Notes under the pieces: model-generated | Seen by the model: the letters and a program-made list of their open reading frames with translations, nothing else | Told to the model about the DNA's origin: nothing | The model's database searches: none | In this document: piece by piece, positions 6,025 through 8,008 of the stretch | Layout: each line of letters opens with the position of its first letter | Position numbering within the stretch: the first letter of the stretch is position 1 | Made by a program: the position numbers and the translations under genes | Assembly: GCA_021828635.1 (NCBI GenBank) | Contig: JAJZEJ010000437.1 | Span: 1 to 8,008 of the forward strand | Direction: 5' to 3' | Source: Chloroflexota bacterium | Lineage (GTDB): Bacteria > Chloroflexota > Ktedonobacteria > Ktedonobacterales > Ktedonobacteraceae | DNA length: 8,008 nucleotides

Positions 6025-8008
6025 TCATATTACCGCATGGGGAGCATAGGTTGCCAGTATTTGTTCGAGCCAGAGCTGGTCGATTGAGACGTGGCAGGTA
6101 GTGAAGATGGAACGCGCTTCATATAAATATTCCAGACCGCGTATGTAGTCTGCATAAAAAGATGAATGTTCTGCTGGTATCTCGCCTACGGAAGCCAGCG
6201 TATTTTGTAGGAGTATGCTACCATAACCGTGCAATGCTCTGGCATAATCGATGCGCACACCTAACTGGCGAAATACTTCCAATGCCTGTTCAAAGTGTTC
6301 AGATGCCTCTTGAAACTGTTTTTGTTCTGCTTTGACACGCCCTAAGAGGCGATGAGCGCGACCAACGATGCGGGCCACTTCATGCTCTTTGGCCTCTTGC
6401 AAAGAGACCTGGGCCATCTGATAGGCGGTGGTGAGGTCGCCTTGCATGAAATAGATTGTGGCGAGATAAAGCTTGCCTTCGATCATTGGCTCTGCTTCCA
6501 AGCCTCCCGACTGAATGGCACGTTGAAGCGTAGAACGTGCGCGTGTTAGTTGTCGTTTACACAGTGCGGATTGTTCTTCAGTGCCATCCGGCTGCATTTG
6601 GCAAGCAAGAAGTGCCTCTGTCGTGCGTAAATCGCCAAGACAGATCATGGCATAATGAATGCAACGCACATTTTTAATGGCGCGTCCAATGGTCATTGCG
6701 CGATACAGACTCTGTGCTGCCTCTTGCAAATACCCCAAATCATGCTGCACACGAGCCAATTCTGAGTAGCACCAACTCATTTGTTCGCGGTCGTTCACGC
6801 GCTCGGCGCTAGCCAGGCTGCGTTGAAACCAATTTTCCGCTTCGAGCAGATTGCCGGTCCGGCTGGAGATGTCACCGAGGTTGATTGTCACGAAAGCGAT
6901 ATTTGGTAGGTCGCCGATGCGCTCGGCCAGATCGTAGGAACGTTTCAGATACATGCGCCCGGCTGTAAGATCGCCTTTCATAATACAGGCCGCACCTAAA
7001 TTGCCACAGATGCGCACTGTATCTGAGAAAAGCTCGTGGCGCTCAAAGACTTCCAGAGCTGTTTGCATGCGTTTGATGGCATCGGTAAGCTGACCTGTAC
7101 CAGTTTCTATGACGCCAAGCAGTTCATTGGCGTAACCTAATTCAATTGGATCGCCCATCAGCGCCCGCTCGGTACGGGTAGATAGTTTCTTTTCATCTGA
7201 GAACTGTGTACTTGGAGCAATAACTTGTTCCAACATGCTTAACGCTTCCTGTACATAGCGTCTGGCCTCTTCGGAGCGTCCCTGTGAGCAAAGAAGGGCG
7301 CTATATTGGCGATGCAGGCAGGCCCAGGCCGCGCCAGAAGTAACACCTGCTTGTAACATAATATCTTTGCCACGATGGTAACAAACGAAAGCTTTTTCAT
7401 AATCGCCGATATTTTTCCAAGTACTGCCCATTTCACGCCAGAGCAGACCTTGAAGTTGTGCCTCTTGTTTTTGTTGCGTGACTTTATCCGGGTAGCGGGC
7501 CGATATCTGCTGCTGAAAAAAGCTATTTGTATGTATGTTGAAGATATATTCATAGAGATGGCGAATATCCGCAAAATCGCCCATAACATTGCAACATTCC
7601 GCGACAAATTCGAGCAGGTGGCAAAAATGGTGTGCATCGCCGATGGTAGAAAGTAGCCGTGCGGTAATTGGCTGGCTGGTAATCAGGTCGATGGATTCAT
7701 GCGCATCTATGTTATCAATCTTGTGGAGTTGCGTTCCGATACTGGCATGCAGAGCTAGCAAATAGTAATGACGGGCCTCGGAATAGGCGGCGATGGTATA
7801 CGCACTATTCGCTGCTAATTCGGCGTAGTGGGCAATATCCCGTGCATCACCGTTGCTACGACGCAGGTGGTAGACAATCGTAGCGGCGACCTTTTCTTGC
7901 GGTTGTGTTGTTTGCGCAACCTTAATAGCCTCTGCGGCCTTGCGATGGAGTAGAGCGCGACGGGCAGCCGAGAGCCTGTCGTAGAGATGGCTGACGATCA
8001 GCGGATGC
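6025..8008 (-). CDS. C-terminal part of an ATPase/TPR (STAND-like) regulator
   Basis: The frame stays open from the right edge to the TGA at 6025-6027, giving 660 visible residues; a TTG at 7759-7761 is only an internal codon. The extreme N-terminal part seen, HPLIVSHLYDRLSAARRALLHRKAAEAI, closely resembles the end of the NTPase region in LuxR/MalT- and SARP-type STAND regulators (helix with L-S-x-x-R-R-x-L-H). It is followed by TPR-like helical pairs across nearly all the rest, for example EMGSTWKNIGDYEKAFVCYH, LGVIETGTGQLTDAIKRM, LGAACIMKGDLTAGRMYL, LGDISSRTGNLLEAENWF and LLGRVKAEQKQFQEASEHF. The protein ends in LATYAPHAVI with no C-terminal LuxR helix-turn-helix, so any DNA-binding or kinase domain must be N-terminal, outside the window. 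It probably controls, or is made with, the methyltransferase and oxidoreductase downstream. The class is well supported; the exact type is unknown. Confidence 0.85.
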   Translation of the reverse strand, partial: HPLIVSHLYDRLSAARRALLHRKAAEAIKVAQTTQPQEKVAATIVYHLRRSNGDARDIAHYAELAANSAYTIAAYSEARHYYLLALHASIGTQLHKIDNIDAHESIDLITSQPITARLLSTIGDAHHFCHLLEFVAECCNVMGDFADIRHLYEYIFNIHTNSFFQQQISARYPDKVTQQKQEAQLQGLLWREMGSTWKNIGDYEKAFVCYHRGKDIMLQAGVTSGAAWACLHRQYSALLCSQGRSEEARRYVQEALSMLEQVIAPSTQFSDEKKLSTRTERALMGDPIELGYANELLGVIETGTGQLTDAIKRMQTALEVFERHELFSDTVRICGNLGAACIMKGDLTAGRMYLKRSYDLAERIGDLPNIAFVTINLGDISSRTGNLLEAENWFQRSLASAERVNDREQMSWCYSELARVQHDLGYLQEAAQSLYRAMTIGRAIKNVRCIHYAMICLGDLRTTEALLACQMQPDGTEEQSALCKRQLTRARSTLQRAIQSGGLEAEPMIEGKLYLATIYFMQGDLTTAYQMAQVSLQEAKEHEVARIVGRAHRLLGRVKAEQKQFQEASEHFEQALEVFRQLGVRIDYARALHGYGSILLQNTLASVGEIPAEHSSFYADYIRGLEYLYEARSIFTTCHVSIDQLWLEQILATYAPHAVI

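Noticed and set aside
7239..7656. Open frames of 93-132 codons on both strands within the TPR regulator.
   Set aside because: Both overlap the continuous TPR coding frame and show no recognisable domain; they are out-of-frame shadows.
7700..7761. TTG at 7759-7761 as the start of the TPR gene.
   Set aside because: There is no ribosome-binding site at a suitable distance, and the upstream in-frame codons carry a conserved STAND-type segment.

Overview
The window looks like a chromosomal piece of a Gram-positive-like environmental bacterium of moderate GC content. The best guess is a Ktedonobacteria-type Chloroflexota (Ktedonobacter/Dictyobacter relatives). That guess rests on gene style: an ECF sigma factor paired with a very large membrane-anchored beta-propeller protein, next to a long ATPase/TPR regulator. 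It is an inference, not a sequence match. No RNA gene, CRISPR array or insertion sequence was seen.

Layout. At the left edge (1-90, minus) are the first 30 codons of a gene that runs off the window; it may be an amidohydrolase-superfamily enzyme. A divergent intergenic region (91-345) carries a plausible promoter and a small hairpin ahead of a plus-strand two-gene operon. The first gene is an ECF sigma factor (346-936). It overlaps by 4 bp a 798-residue protein (933-3329) with a short cytoplasmic head, one membrane segment and two tandemly duplicated propeller-like modules outside the cell. This pair is read as a sigma/anti-sigma signalling unit without the usual zinc-finger anti-sigma motif.

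From 3392 to the right edge everything is on the minus strand. Reading in the direction of transcription: the C-terminal 660 residues of a large ATPase/TPR (STAND-like) regulator (6025-8008, start outside the window), a class I O-methyltransferase with a GTG start (5272-5982) and an FAD-dependent DAO-family oxidoreductase (4072-5259). Gaps of 42 and 12 bp make these three a likely operon. After a 137-bp AT-rich gap with its own strong -10 box comes a ParD/ParE-type toxin-antitoxin pair (3704-3934 and 3392-3691).

How they work together. The sigma/propeller pair would turn an extracellular signal into transcription. The ATPase/TPR protein may control the methyltransferase/oxidase pair, which probably acts on an unknown small molecule. 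The toxin-antitoxin module is self-contained and probably autoregulated through a 10-bp-periodic repeat over its promoter. The most distinctive observations are the non-zinc propeller partner of the sigma factor, its internal duplication, the periodic operator candidate, a run of eight G inside the antitoxin gene and a partial repeat of the toxin gene's 3' end. No wholly new system could be demonstrated from the sequence alone.
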